Shown here piece after piece: positions 1-7,515 of a stretch of DNA of 64,000 bases. How positions within the stretch are numbered: position 1 is the first letter of the stretch; the number at the start of each line of letters is the position of its first letter. The notes beneath the pieces are model-generated. The model did not search any database. It was not told the origin of the DNA and worked only from the letters and a program-made list of their open reading frames with translations. The DNA lies in assembly GCA_023388055.1 (NCBI GenBank), contig JAEWGW010000016.1, positions 248,001 to 312,000 of the forward strand, read 5' to 3'. The stretch comes from Bacillota bacterium (GTDB taxonomy: Bacteria > Bacillota > Bacilli > Paenibacillales > NBRC-103111). A program made the translations under genes and the position numbers.

Positions 1-172
1 AATTGAGGGAGTTTTGTGTGGCATGTACTTTTTTGTCGAAGCTAGCAGGAGTTTTGACCCCTCATCTAGAATTATTGTTGCAAGGAATTGCATTGCGTTC
101 CTTTTCTGATGTCATGTTTCCAAAAATTCGTCCATACCTTACATAGATAAAGGTTTTTATAGAAACTCGCGC

Positions 173-195
173 AACTTTTTTCCGCACCAGGGGTA
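173..195 (+). promoter_or_regulatory. Candidate ECF-type promoter of the sigma factor gene
   Basis: A GCAAC -35-like motif followed directly by a T-run (AAC at 173-175) is separated by 16 bases from GGTA at 192-195. This resembles the AAC / N16 / CGTA layout of Bacillales ECF promoters such as those of SigW. It lies about 55 bases before the sigma gene start and would fit autoregulation. Match by eye only; the -10 is GGTA rather than CGTA. Confidence 0.4.
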
Positions 196-249
196 TTTAT
201 GTGTGAAGCCAAAACCTGGGGCGGATGCAAGCAAGGAGGGTTGCTTGTA

Positions 250-843
250 ATGACCGATTCCCAGTTAATCCGAGAAATTAAAGACGGCAATGTGGAACTA
301 TATGCTGAATTGATGCGTCGTTACGAGCGTAAGATACTCGCCTTCGTATTCCACATGTTGAAGAGTGCCCATATGGAAATCATGGCTGATGATTTGTGCC
401 AGGAGACCTTTTATAAAGCTTACCGCAGTCTGCAGACCTTCCGGGAGGTGGATGCCTCCTTTTCCACCTGGCTGTACACCATTGCCCGCAATACGGTGTT
501 AAGCGAGCTCCGGAAGCAGAAGGTTGTCCGGGTGTCCCTGGATGAGTCGGGCCATGTGCCCCGCGCGCCGCTGGACTCTATGCCTGAGCAGAGCATGCTC
601 CGCAACGAGAAGGTAAGCATGGTCCGGGAGGCCATCAACAATCTGCCGGAGAAGCAGCGTTCTGCGCTGATCCTCCGGGAGTACGAGCAAATGGATTACC
701 AGGAGATTGCCAATATCCTGGGTCAGACTGTCAGTGCCGTGAAGTCGCTGCTTTTCCGGGCCAGGGCCAGTGTGAAGCTTCAGCTGGAGCCCTACTTTTC
801 GGATCCGATCTTTGAAGAGGTTGAGGGGATGAATCAACGATGA
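250..843 (+). CDS. ECF-family RNA polymerase sigma factor
   Basis: Group IV (extracytoplasmic function) sigma factor of 197 aa that would direct RNA polymerase to stress or envelope promoters. Region 2 is clear (CQETFYKAY followed by FSTWLYTIARN, roughly residues 48-80), as is region 4 with its helix-turn-helix (LPEKQRSALILREYEQMDYQEIANILG, split here only by position, about residues 133-160). The start at 250 is chosen because AAGGAGGG at 233-240 sits nine bases upstream; an in-frame ATG at 199 has no ribosome site. The stop overlaps the next gene by 4 bases (ATGA), and that gene encodes an anti-sigma factor, the classic pairing. It resembles SigW in size and layout, but I cannot assign the exact orthologue. 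Confidence 0.9.
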   Translation: MTDSQLIREIKDGNVELYAELMRRYERKILAFVFHMLKSAHMEIMADDLCQETFYKAYRSLQTFREVDASFSTWLYTIARNTVLSELRKQKVVRVSLDESGHVPRAPLDSMPEQSMLRNEKVSMVREAINNLPEKQRSALILREYEQMDYQEIANILGQTVSAVKSLLFRARASVKLQLEPYFSDPIFEEVEGMNQR

Positions 844-1460
844 AATGCGAAGATATTCAAGAACGGCTGGGGATATACTTTGACCTGCCAGAGGGAGACG
901 AGGACCGCATTGCTGTGGATGAGCATATCCGGCAGTGTGAATCCTGCAGGGAAGAATTCCATATCTGGGAAGAAAGCGCCGATTTGATCCGGCTGTCCCA
1001 GGAGGAAACCGAGCCTGTCCTTTACAGCGCCCCGATGGTGACGGATCAGGTAATGAAGCGGATCTACCAGCAAGAAGCGTGGCGGACACCCATCTCCAAC
1101 AGAATCTACTCGATTTCCTTTGCTCTTAGGCGCAAGCTGACGATCATGGTTGCCTTCTTCGTGGCATTGTTCCTGGTCAGCTTTCTGCATACAGCTTATA
1201 ATACCCAGCATTCCGCGGAGCCGGTTCCCACGAAGGACTACGGGATTAACCAGGCAGCCAAGGCTACCATTAACCCTGCGGATTCCTTGAACGTCCACTC
1301 CATGCCCAATACCACCATGGCCAGTGTCAGCCCCACCATTATTGATCCCGTGAAGATCGGACCGCTGCGGAGTATGCCTGACTATATGCTGTCGCTGTCC
1401 ATCCTGGGTCTAATCTCAACGCTGCTCATCATGAATTGGCTCTCGCGCACACGTACTTAA
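840..1460 (+). CDS. Anti-sigma factor with zinc-finger (ZAS-like) domain, membrane bound
   Basis: 206 aa partner of the upstream sigma factor. The N-terminal cytoplasmic domain carries an H-x3-C-x2-C zinc motif (H29, C33, C36 in VDEHIRQCESC) plus Cys3, the signature of zinc-binding anti-sigma domains. A hydrophobic segment at about residues 97-118 (LTIMVAFFVALFLVSFL) and a second near the C terminus (about 180-200, MLSLSILGLISTLLIM) give two membrane spans. It overlaps the sigma gene by 4 bases, so translation is coupled and stoichiometry is probably controlled. Family knowledge: such proteins hold the sigma factor until envelope stress triggers release or proteolysis. The second span distinguishes it from the single-span RsiW type. 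Confidence 0.85.
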   Translation: MKCEDIQERLGIYFDLPEGDEDRIAVDEHIRQCESCREEFHIWEESADLIRLSQEETEPVLYSAPMVTDQVMKRIYQQEAWRTPISNRIYSISFALRRKLTIMVAFFVALFLVSFLHTAYNTQHSAEPVPTKDYGINQAAKATINPADSLNVHSMPNTTMASVSPTIIDPVKIGPLRSMPDYMLSLSILGLISTLLIMNWLSRTRT

Positions 1461-1538
1461 TGACGGGATGCCCACCAGCCACACCGGAATCAGCTTCACA
1501 GCCACATATACACGAACCGGGATTCATCCCTGTCAGAA

Positions 1539-1577
1539 AAGCTCTCCCTTGCGGGCACGCAAGAGGGGGCTTTTTTT
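1539..1577 (+). terminator. Rho-independent terminator after the sigma/anti-sigma pair
   Basis: Long stem AGCTCTCCCTTGCG / CGCAAGAGGGGGCT with a four-base loop, followed by seven T. It closes the sigma/anti-sigma operon before the gene at 1660. Confidence 0.85.
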
Positions 1578-1659
1578 GCTGCCGGCATTTCCATCGCGTA
1601 TACAACCTGCCGGATCGTTCCATAATGGTAATAAATGTTGGTCCTTTGGAGGGGAACCC

Positions 1660-2781
1660 ATGAACTTGGCAGAGATGCTGAATTACACTGATATTCAGGA
1701 GCTGGGACGCATCGCCCGGAACTATAACTGCCAATGCAGCCCCCATTCCAAAAACGAGCTCATTCAGTCGATTTTGTCCACAGTGGGGCGGCAGCGTGTA
1801 CTGGATGAAATGGTTGCCGGGATGGAGAAGGCGGACATCCAATTTCTCAATTCTCTTTTGTTCGAAGAACGGAAGGCCTTCAGTCTGGAGGATCTTATGG
1901 CCCGCGCCAGCAACTCCCGGCCGGAGGAGAAGGAGGGGGCAGAGTGGAACCCGCGGGAGCTGGTCACCCGGTTTAAACAGCACGGCTGGCTTTTTAACGG
2001 CTATTCTCGGGAGACGCAATACCTGTTTCAGGTGCCTGACGATCTGAAGCAACGGTTCACGGAAGCGCTGGAGCGGCATTACGGCCGGAAGCTGGAATAC
2101 CTGGATACGATGCCCCGGGTATACCGGGACGAGCAGAACCGGCTGGCGGAGGATATGCACATTTTCCTGAAGGTGCTGCTGCAGTCTGCTTTGCCCGTTA
2201 ATGCGGAGGGATTCCTCTACAAAAAACAGGTGCAGCAGCTTATCGGCCAGCTGTCCGTTCAAGAGGAGCCGGTAGCCAAAACCGCATGGCGCTTCGGCTA
2301 CGGCAGGCGGTACCGGGAATATCCCATCCGGTTTTCGTTCATCTACGACTATTGCTTCTATCAGGGACTTCTGCAGGAAGAGGGGACGGAGGTCAGGCTG
2401 ACCCCATCAGGTCGGGAGCTGGCGGAGTCCGGCGTCCGGGCGACGGTAAAGGATCTGTACACCTTCTGGCTCCGCCTTTACCGCGAGCCTGTGCCCAATC
2501 TCCAAGCGCTGACTCATTGGCTCTCGAGGCTGGCGGAACGTTGGGTGACGGCAGAATCGGCGGCGCAGGTGCTTTGCCCTCTGATCAAACCCTATTATTA
2601 TGACACTCCACGGGACATTCTGGAGTCCCGGGTGCTCCCTATGCTCATGCATCTGGGGCTGGTGAGGATCGGGGCGGATGATGGAGGTGCGGCGGTGATT
2701 CAGGTATCCGCTTTGGGCAAAAGCGTGATTCGGGGCACCTGGCTGCCGGAGGAGGACAAGCTGAACATGGAATGCAAATAA
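1660..2781 (+). CDS. Winged-helix / helicase XPB N-terminal-like protein, function unknown
   Basis: 373 aa soluble protein with no signal peptide or membrane span. It is rich in short helical units spaced like tandem winged-helix modules (for example LAEMLNYTDIQELGRIARNY at the N terminus and a C-terminal LTPSGREL-type wing segment), which reminds me of the helicase-associated XPB/Ssl2 N-terminal domain, but no helicase motif is present. The start at 1660 is preceded by GGAGGGG; the longer in-frame extension back to 1468 runs across the upstream terminator and is rejected. It sits alone between two transcription units. The function is not known to me and the domain assignment is tentative. 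Confidence 0.7.
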   Translation: MNLAEMLNYTDIQELGRIARNYNCQCSPHSKNELIQSILSTVGRQRVLDEMVAGMEKADIQFLNSLLFEERKAFSLEDLMARASNSRPEEKEGAEWNPRELVTRFKQHGWLFNGYSRETQYLFQVPDDLKQRFTEALERHYGRKLEYLDTMPRVYRDEQNRLAEDMHIFLKVLLQSALPVNAEGFLYKKQVQQLIGQLSVQEEPVAKTAWRFGYGRRYREYPIRFSFIYDYCFYQGLLQEEGTEVRLTPSGRELAESGVRATVKDLYTFWLRLYREPVPNLQALTHWLSRLAERWVTAESAAQVLCPLIKPYYYDTPRDILESRVLPMLMHLGLVRIGADDGGAAVIQVSALGKSVIRGTWLPEEDKLNMECK

Positions 2782-2844
2782 TTGACAATCCCGCTGAAGG
2801 TACGTTAGAATTCTCCCCAAACCATGGGTGAGAGGCGGGAGAAA

Positions 2845-3357
2845 ATGATGCTGATTCCATACAACGGGATTTTACCGGCCATCGGTGCAACAGCTTATAT
2901 TGCCGAGGGAGTAAAGCTGATCGGCGACGTTACCATCGGAGAGGAAGCCTCCGTGTGGTTCAACGCAGTGCTCCGGGGCGATCTGGCGCCGGTTGTCATC
3001 GGGAGGGGCTCCAATATCCAGGATGGCAGCATCGGGCATGTGAATGAAAGGCAGCCCCTTCTGGTGGACGAGGATGTGTCCGTAGGCCATAATGCCATTA
3101 TCCACGGATGCCGGATAGGCAGAGGCACATTAATTGGCATGGGGGCTATCGTACTAAACGGCGCTGACATCGGTGAATATGCTTTAGTAGGAGCCGGATC
3201 TCTTGTAACCGAAAATAAAACCATCCCTCCCTACACGTTGGCAATGGGCTCTCCGGCCAGGGTGGTGCGGGAACTGACGCAGGCGGATCTGGATCGGATG
3301 CGGCGCACCTCCGAAGGGTATATCCTTCGGGGCAAAGAGTACCGGCAGGGCTCCTGA
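2845..3357 (+). CDS. Gamma carbonic anhydrase family protein (left-handed beta helix)
   Basis: 170 aa protein built of hexapeptide repeats (IGEEASVWFNAVLRGD..., IGRGTLIGMGAIVLNGADIG...), as in gamma-class carbonic anhydrases such as YtoA or YrdA. Putative metal-binding histidines are seen in SIGHVN and in GHNAIIHGC, matching the three-His site of the family, with the usual Arg and Asp in LRGD. The length is typical. Two adjacent in-frame ATGs (2845 and 2848) follow GGCGGGAG; the ATG at 2824 lacks a ribosome site. Many family members have unproven activity, so hydration of CO2 is inferred from homology only. It stands alone, followed by a repeat element and the IDEAL gene. Confidence 0.85.
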   Translation: MMLIPYNGILPAIGATAYIAEGVKLIGDVTIGEEASVWFNAVLRGDLAPVVIGRGSNIQDGSIGHVNERQPLLVDEDVSVGHNAIIHGCRIGRGTLIGMGAIVLNGADIGEYALVGAGSLVTENKTIPPYTLAMGSPARVVRELTQADLDRMRRTSEGYILRGKEYRQGS

Positions 3358-3402
3358 AGAAAATGACGCCATAAGCACATCCATGACTGTGCCTCCAGCA
3401 CA

Positions 3403-3478
3403 CTCTGAAATAACCTGGTTCTTGCCATAGGCCGGATAAGGTTATGGAAGCCTCGAAATTGGCAAAGCCGATTTTGAG
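3403..3478 (-). repeat. Copy A of a ~75 bp two-hairpin interspersed repeat
   Basis: Read on the minus strand this runs from CTCAAAATCGGC to TTATTTCAGAG, 76 bp, and aligns end to end with elements at 14694-14766 and 50939-51012. It contains hairpin 1 (AAATCGGC / GCCAATTT, one mismatch), the shared linker TTTCGAGGCTT, and hairpin 2 (ATAACCT / AGGTTAT, with inner GCC TAT GGC). It lies between the carbonic anhydrase gene and the IDEAL gene, opposite in orientation to both. See findings. Confidence 0.85.
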
Positions 3479-3519
3479 TGCCGTGTCAGCACGCAAAGGG
3501 AAAGGGTACGAGGAGGTTC

Positions 3520-3726
3520 ATGTCAATGGGAAAAATGTATGCATCTTATGAAGCCATGCTGTCGCTTTATGCTGAGCTGGTGCTGGACGAATCCGTACGC
3601 AAATATAAGGAGAAAACGCTATATCACGAAATTGATGCGGCATTGGCTAAACGGGATGAAAAACGCTTCCTGTTCTTGACAAATGAACTCCGCATGCTCA
3701 AAAAGACTTACGAAATGATTTCGTAA
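3520..3726 (+). CDS. IDEAL-domain protein (small, YpiB/YozD-like)
   Basis: 68 aa protein dominated by one IDEAL domain (about residues 15-58: LYAELVLDESVRKYKEKTLY ... ALAKRDEKRFLFL), a short helical domain found in Bacillales proteins such as YpiB; its biochemical role is not settled. The start at 3520 follows GAGGAGG with ideal spacing; an earlier ATG at 3478 falls at the edge of the repeat element. In B. subtilis ypiB lies just upstream of the qcr-ypjA block, so the position next to ypjA is consistent with conserved order although the qcr genes are absent here. The stop codon is embedded in the intrinsic terminator. Confidence 0.85.
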   Translation: MSMGKMYASYEAMLSLYAELVLDESVRKYKEKTLYHEIDAALAKRDEKRFLFLTNELRMLKKTYEMIS

Positions 3727-3737
3727 GTCTTTTTTTT
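3701..3737 (+). terminator. Intrinsic terminator overlapping the end of the IDEAL gene
   Basis: Near-perfect hairpin with arms AAAGACTTACGAAAT and ATTTCGTAAGTCTTT around a short loop, then a T-run. The left arm encodes the last codons of the IDEAL gene and the TAA stop lies in the right arm. Confidence 0.9.
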
Positions 3738-3805
3738 GCCGTTTTGTGGTACTATGAATTCAGTTTCGGTTACCACACTACATAGACAAAGGTCGGGATT
3801 ACACG

Positions 3806-4465
3806 TTGCAGGAACGATACTTACGGAGTGTTGGATTTTGGTTGGGGGAAAAGGGACTGTTATCCCCCTTTATGCTGAAAAGCTTGTTTTGGATCAATGC
3901 CTTGGGTACGGTATACGGCTACTACTGGTATTGGGGACAGCTCCAGGAGGTATGGGATACCAAACCGGCGTGGATGGTGCTGCTGGTGCCGGACAGCCCA
4001 ACGGCCAGCCTGTTTTTTACCATTGCCATCGGATGGCTGTGGCTTGTGCCGGAACGGCGGCTCTCCAGTCCCAACACGTTGATTATACGTAGCTTCGTTG
4101 AAGTTTTTGCGGTGGTTACGTCGTTTAAGTATGGGGTTTGGGCGGTTGCCATGATTTTCGGCGGACAAGCACAAGGGGACACTCTCAATTGGCAGCATTA
4201 TATGCTGGTGGCCTCCCATCTAGGCATGGCGGCGGAGGCGCTGTTGTATGCCCGCTTTTTCCGTGTTCGTGCGGGAACGTTGGCAGCGGTGGCCTTCTGG
4301 ACCCTGTACAACGACCTGGCGGATTACCGCTTCGGCATCTACCCGTATTTGCCCAAGGTGCTTGATGACGATCTGACGGTAATCCAGGCCTTTACCATGC
4401 TGCTGAGTGTCACCGGATTGGGTCTTGCCTGGTGGATGTGCGGCAGGAGAAGACGGTCTAAATAA
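3806..4465 (+). CDS. ypjA: DUF1405 integral membrane protein (YpjA)
   Basis: 219 aa protein with about five to six hydrophobic spans (for example SLFWINALGTVYGYYWYWG, ASLFFTIAIGWLWLV, LGLAWWMC). The LWxxNxxGTxYGYxWY-like first span and the DVL...WxxYNDxADY-like late segment match the DUF1405/YpjA family. The TTG at 3806 is taken as start, with AAAGGTCGGG upstream; the ATG at about 3869 would give a form closer in length to B. subtilis YpjA, so the start is uncertain. It is followed by ypjB, as in B. subtilis. Function unknown. Confidence 0.8.
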   Translation: MQERYLRSVGFWLGEKGLLSPFMLKSLFWINALGTVYGYYWYWGQLQEVWDTKPAWMVLLVPDSPTASLFFTIAIGWLWLVPERRLSSPNTLIIRSFVEVFAVVTSFKYGVWAVAMIFGGQAQGDTLNWQHYMLVASHLGMAAEALLYARFFRVRAGTLAAVAFWTLYNDLADYRFGIYPYLPKVLDDDLTVIQAFTMLLSVTGLGLAWWMCGRRRRSK

Positions 4466-4507
4466 GGACAATCCCCCATATGCTTGTCTTAAAGGGGGAT
4501 TTCCACA

Positions 4508-5386
4508 ATGAACATTCACAGAAATGGCAGGATCCCGCTCTGTCTGCTGGGGCTATTGGTGATGCTGGCTCTGGCAGGCTGCGGGCGCGGACAATCGGAC
4601 AGCGCAACAAGTATGCAGGCGCCGCCTGTGGAGGATACAAGCCAGCTTCAGACCTTGAATAGTAAGGCGGACGAGCTGTACAAGCATGCCGCTGCCGGGC
4701 AATATCTGGAGGCTAAACAGGCGTTGGAGGAATTCGGGACACTGGCGGCTTCCGCTTCTTATGCAGGCATAACAGGCATTGAGGGTGTGAATGCACTGAC
4801 GGATGCGGTGGTGGAGGCCAAGCGTCAATTCAATGCGGCGCGGCTGGACCCGGAGAAGGCAGTCCATTCGGCGGCGCGGCTGAAGCTGGCTGCAGATGCC
4901 CTGACCCACAACAAACAGCCCATGTGGCTCCATTATTATAAGGTGTTAAACGGGGATACCGGCCGGCTGGAGGAAGCGGCAGCCAAGGGGAATCAAGCTG
5001 CGGCGAAAGCGGCTTTTCTGGCGCTGTCCGGCCATTACGACGCTATCCGGCCGTCTGTCTGGATCAGCCGCACCCCGGAGGAAGCAGAACGGATGGATTC
5101 TCTGCTGACTTTTTTTGCGAAGCAGGTGGAGCCGGCGGCCTTCCAGAAGGAAACCATGGAAGGCGGTCTGCGGCAATGGCGGGAAACCCTATCGGCCCTG
5201 TTCCGCAAGGGGGATGACCAGTCTGTTTATTTGCCCATTGTGGAGCCGGATCAGCCCATTCTGTGGACTCTGACCATCGGGATGGTCATTGCCACAGTTT
5301 TGGCCTTTGCCGGATGGCGGATGATCCGCGTGGAGCGTGAGGCCGTAAGGCCGCCCCGCTTCCGGGGGATGGGCGGAGGACGATGA
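4508..5386 (+). CDS. ypjB: Sporulation-associated lipoprotein YpjB
   Basis: 292 aa. The N-terminal signal ends in a lipobox (LALAGC, about residues 19-24), so it should be a lipid-anchored extracytoplasmic protein; a second hydrophobic span lies near the C terminus (about 254-272, LWTLTIGMVIATVLAFAGW) followed by a basic tail, the arrangement of the SpoYpjB family. The body is helical and rich in Ala, Leu and Glu. It follows ypjA by 42 bases, the conserved order in Bacillales. The exact role in sporulation is not known. The next gene converges on it. Confidence 0.85.
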   Translation: MNIHRNGRIPLCLLGLLVMLALAGCGRGQSDSATSMQAPPVEDTSQLQTLNSKADELYKHAAAGQYLEAKQALEEFGTLAASASYAGITGIEGVNALTDAVVEAKRQFNAARLDPEKAVHSAARLKLAADALTHNKQPMWLHYYKVLNGDTGRLEEAAAKGNQAAAKAAFLALSGHYDAIRPSVWISRTPEEAERMDSLLTFFAKQVEPAAFQKETMEGGLRQWRETLSALFRKGDDQSVYLPIVEPDQPILWTLTIGMVIATVLAFAGWRMIRVEREAVRPPRFRGMGGGR

Positions 5387-5408
5387 GGGGTAATTTCCTT
5401 GCAGGTGC

Positions 5409-5437
5409 TAACGGAACTATCCGGCTCTTAGAAGCGG
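5409..5437 (+). repeat. Stray copy of the AACGGAACT...CTCTTAGAAGCGG repeat
   Basis: TAACGGAACT at 5409-5418, CTCTTAGAAGCGG at 5425-5437. It matches one of the copies in the repeat-dense gap near 34.9 kb (34889-34917), with differences mainly in the middle. It lies between the converging ypjB and ypjC genes. Confidence 0.6.
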
Positions 5438-6307
5438 CTACTCCTTCTTAAACCCTTCACCTAATACGTCGTGCACATCGTTGATGACGATAAAGGCCTG
5501 CGGGTCAACGGACCGCACCAGGGTCTTCAGGCGTCTAACCTCGGAGCGCCCGACTATGCAGTACACCATACTTTTGGCGGCTTGGGAATACGCCCCAATA
5601 GCAGGTAATAACGTGACTCCCCGGTCCAGCTCCTTGGTGATGGCTGCGGCAAGCTCCTCGCCTTTATCGGTAATGACAGTAAACTCCTTGGCGGCGTAAG
5701 CGCCTTCGGTGATGAAGTCGATCATGCGGGTGGCGATGAAAACCGACACCAGGGTGTACAGCACCCGTTCCTGGGGCAAATAAAACAAAGCTGCACCGAT
5801 CACGACGACATCGAAACCCAGGATCACCTGGCCCATACTCCAGCCCCGGTATTTGTTGCCGAGACGGGCGATAATATCACCGCCGCCCGTTGTGCCTCCG
5901 AACCGGAATACCAGGCCCAAGCCCGTTCCCAGGGTAATGCCTGCATAAAGGGCAACCAGCAGAAGATCATCCGGCTTCTCGAAGGGCTTGATCCAGCCTG
6001 CATGAATCCACCGCTCCATCAAGGCGAGAAACAGGGAAACCGCGACGGTGCCCAGAATCGTCAGCCGCATGGCCTGCTTGCCCAGAATGCTCCAGCCCAA
6101 TATGAACAAGGGGATGTTCAGGACCAAGGTAGTCACAGAAGGGGGAAAACCGCCGGCATAATACAGCAGCAGGGCGATGCCGGTAACGCCGCCTTCCATC
6201 AGCTGGTTAGAGATGACGAAATAATGGAGTCCGAACGCATAGATGGCGGCCCCCAGCACAATAAAAAAAATGGTTTTCCACAGATCCCACTGGCTGCGTT
6301 TCAGCAT
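5438..6307 (-). CDS. ypjC: YitT family (DUF161/DUF2179) membrane protein, YpjC-like
   Basis: 289 aa. The N-terminal two thirds contain about five membrane spans (for example TIFFIVLGAAIYAFGLHYFV, GGVTGIALLLYYAGG, LLLVALYAGITLGTGLGLVF) with the family's GGTTGGGDIIA motif; the C-terminal soluble part (about residues 205-289, FTVITDKGEELAAAITKELDRG) is the DUF2179 domain. The ATG at 6307 is chosen because GGAAGGGGTG precedes it on the minus strand; the longer frame to 6376 has no such site. It is inverted relative to its neighbours, interrupting the ypjAB-ypjD line. YitT proteins are of unknown function. Confidence 0.85.
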   Translation of the reverse strand: MLKRSQWDLWKTIFFIVLGAAIYAFGLHYFVISNQLMEGGVTGIALLLYYAGGFPPSVTTLVLNIPLFILGWSILGKQAMRLTILGTVAVSLFLALMERWIHAGWIKPFEKPDDLLLVALYAGITLGTGLGLVFRFGGTTGGGDIIARLGNKYRGWSMGQVILGFDVVVIGAALFYLPQERVLYTLVSVFIATRMIDFITEGAYAAKEFTVITDKGEELAAAITKELDRGVTLLPAIGAYSQAAKSMVYCIVGRSEVRRLKTLVRSVDPQAFIVINDVHDVLGEGFKKE

Positions 6308-6561
6308 GTTGATTCCAGCACCCCTTCCAAAGTCAAGACGATGTGAATTCAGGGCAACAATGGCTGCATACAGCATCCATTATACCCTGTTTTTTCTTTT
6401 TATGGACGTCGGGCGGCCGCTAAATGAATCGGGCTTGGGCCGATGACCAGCGGCTTTCTTATTTCCCTATGTGCAAAACCCGACAATCAATGCTATTATC
6501 GTATGTAAACATGCACCAAGGTAACAAGCAACTGCAGCTACATTCAAGGAGGCGGACGGCT

Positions 6562-6909
6562 TTGCAGGCGAAGACGCTTCAGGATATCCAGCAGGAAGTG
6601 GACCAATACATATCCCAGTTCAAGGAAGGCTATTTCAGCCCCATGACTATGCTGGCCCGGATGACGGAGGAAGTCGGAGAGCTGGCTCGGGAAGTGAATC
6701 ACCAGTTCGGCGAAAAACCGAAAAAACCCGATGAAGCCGAGAACTCCATTGAGCTGGAGCTGGGCGACATTTTGTTTATTACCGTGTGCTTCGCCAATTC
6801 TCTCGGAATTGATTTAACGGAGGCACATAACAAGGTGATGCACAAATTCAATACGCGCGACGCCAACCGCTGGCAGCGGCGGGACACCGAAAGCGAGCTC
6901 CCGTCATAA
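6562..6909 (+). CDS. ypjD: MazG-like nucleotide pyrophosphohydrolase (YpjD)
   Basis: 115 aa MazG-fold NTP pyrophosphohydrolase. The metal-binding helices show the family pattern: EEVGELAREV (E-x-x-E) and ELGDILFITVCFANSLG (E-x-x-D), about residues 35-45 and 64-80. It probably hydrolyses nucleoside triphosphates to monophosphates, perhaps in housecleaning; the substrate cannot be read from sequence. The start is TTG at 6562, eight bases or fewer after AAGGAGGCGG; in-frame upstream codons back to 6424 lack a ribosome site. A TATTAT at 6494-6499 could be its -10, but no convincing -35 is visible. It heads the run of genes leading into dapB, as in B. subtilis. Confidence 0.9.
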   Translation: MQAKTLQDIQQEVDQYISQFKEGYFSPMTMLARMTEEVGELAREVNHQFGEKPKKPDEAENSIELELGDILFITVCFANSLGIDLTEAHNKVMHKFNTRDANRWQRRDTESELPS

Positions 6910-6955
6910 AATATCTCATCCACCTGGTTTGAACCGGGTTATGGGAGGGGATAGA

Positions 6956-7471
6956 ATGAATGGCGCGGAGGCAATCCAACGAGCGTATGAGGCGATTTTG
7001 AAAAGCGACTTTGAAGCGGCTGTGGAATGGTTTCTCGAAGCGGTTGCCCTGGAGCCGGATAATCCGGATTATTATTACCGGCTGTCCATCACCTGCGCCA
7101 GAAGCGACAAACTGCCCGCGGCCTTGAATTATGCCCGGGAAGCGCTGCGGCTGTCGGCAGCGCCGGTGTACCAGCTGCATCTGGACTATCTGCTGGCCAA
7201 GGAAAAAGCGGTTCAGGCAGAGGCCTGCCTCAAGCAGGGCGGATCACAGCTGTACTTGGCGGTTTCGCTCCTGAAGGAGGCGATCCTTCTGGATCCCTTG
7301 TCGGTGGAGGCGCGATTGCTGCTGGGATATGCCTTGGGCGAGCTGGAGGAGTATCCTCAGGCGATCGCGGCTTTGAAGGAGGCTTCGCGGCTGAATCCCC
7401 AGCACGAACGAGTCCGCGGGCTGCAGGCCGAGCTGGAGAAACGGCTGTCCAAGACGCTTCGCAATAAGTAG
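6956..7471 (+). CDS. Tetratricopeptide repeat protein
   Basis: 171 aa soluble helical protein with TPR units: AYEAILKSDFEAAVEWFLEAVALEPDN-type (about residues 8-33, listed by position), YYYRLSITCARSDKLPAALNYAREALRLSA (38-70) and a C-terminal unit ending YPQAIAALKEASRLNPQ. The start at 6956 follows GGGAGGGGAT; the TTG at 6929 does not. It lies between ypjD and dapB and probably shares their transcript. TPRs mediate protein binding; no partner can be named. Confidence 0.8.
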   Translation: MNGAEAIQRAYEAILKSDFEAAVEWFLEAVALEPDNPDYYYRLSITCARSDKLPAALNYAREALRLSAAPVYQLHLDYLLAKEKAVQAEACLKQGGSQLYLAVSLLKEAILLDPLSVEARLLLGYALGELEEYPQAIAALKEASRLNPQHERVRGLQAELEKRLSKTLRNK

Positions 7472-7515
7472 CAGTACGAATGGCAGACAATAGAGATCAA
7501 GATGGAAGGAACTAG

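Noticed and set aside
81..105. Weak hairpin AAGGAA / TTCCTT with T's as terminator of a gene left of the window
   Set aside because: Only six base pairs with a ten-base loop; cannot be supported without the upstream gene.
1429..2262. Minus-strand frame of about 277 codons opposite the winged-helix-like gene
   Set aside because: Pro/Leu/Gln/Arg-rich shadow without ribosome site; it also crosses the sigma operon terminator.
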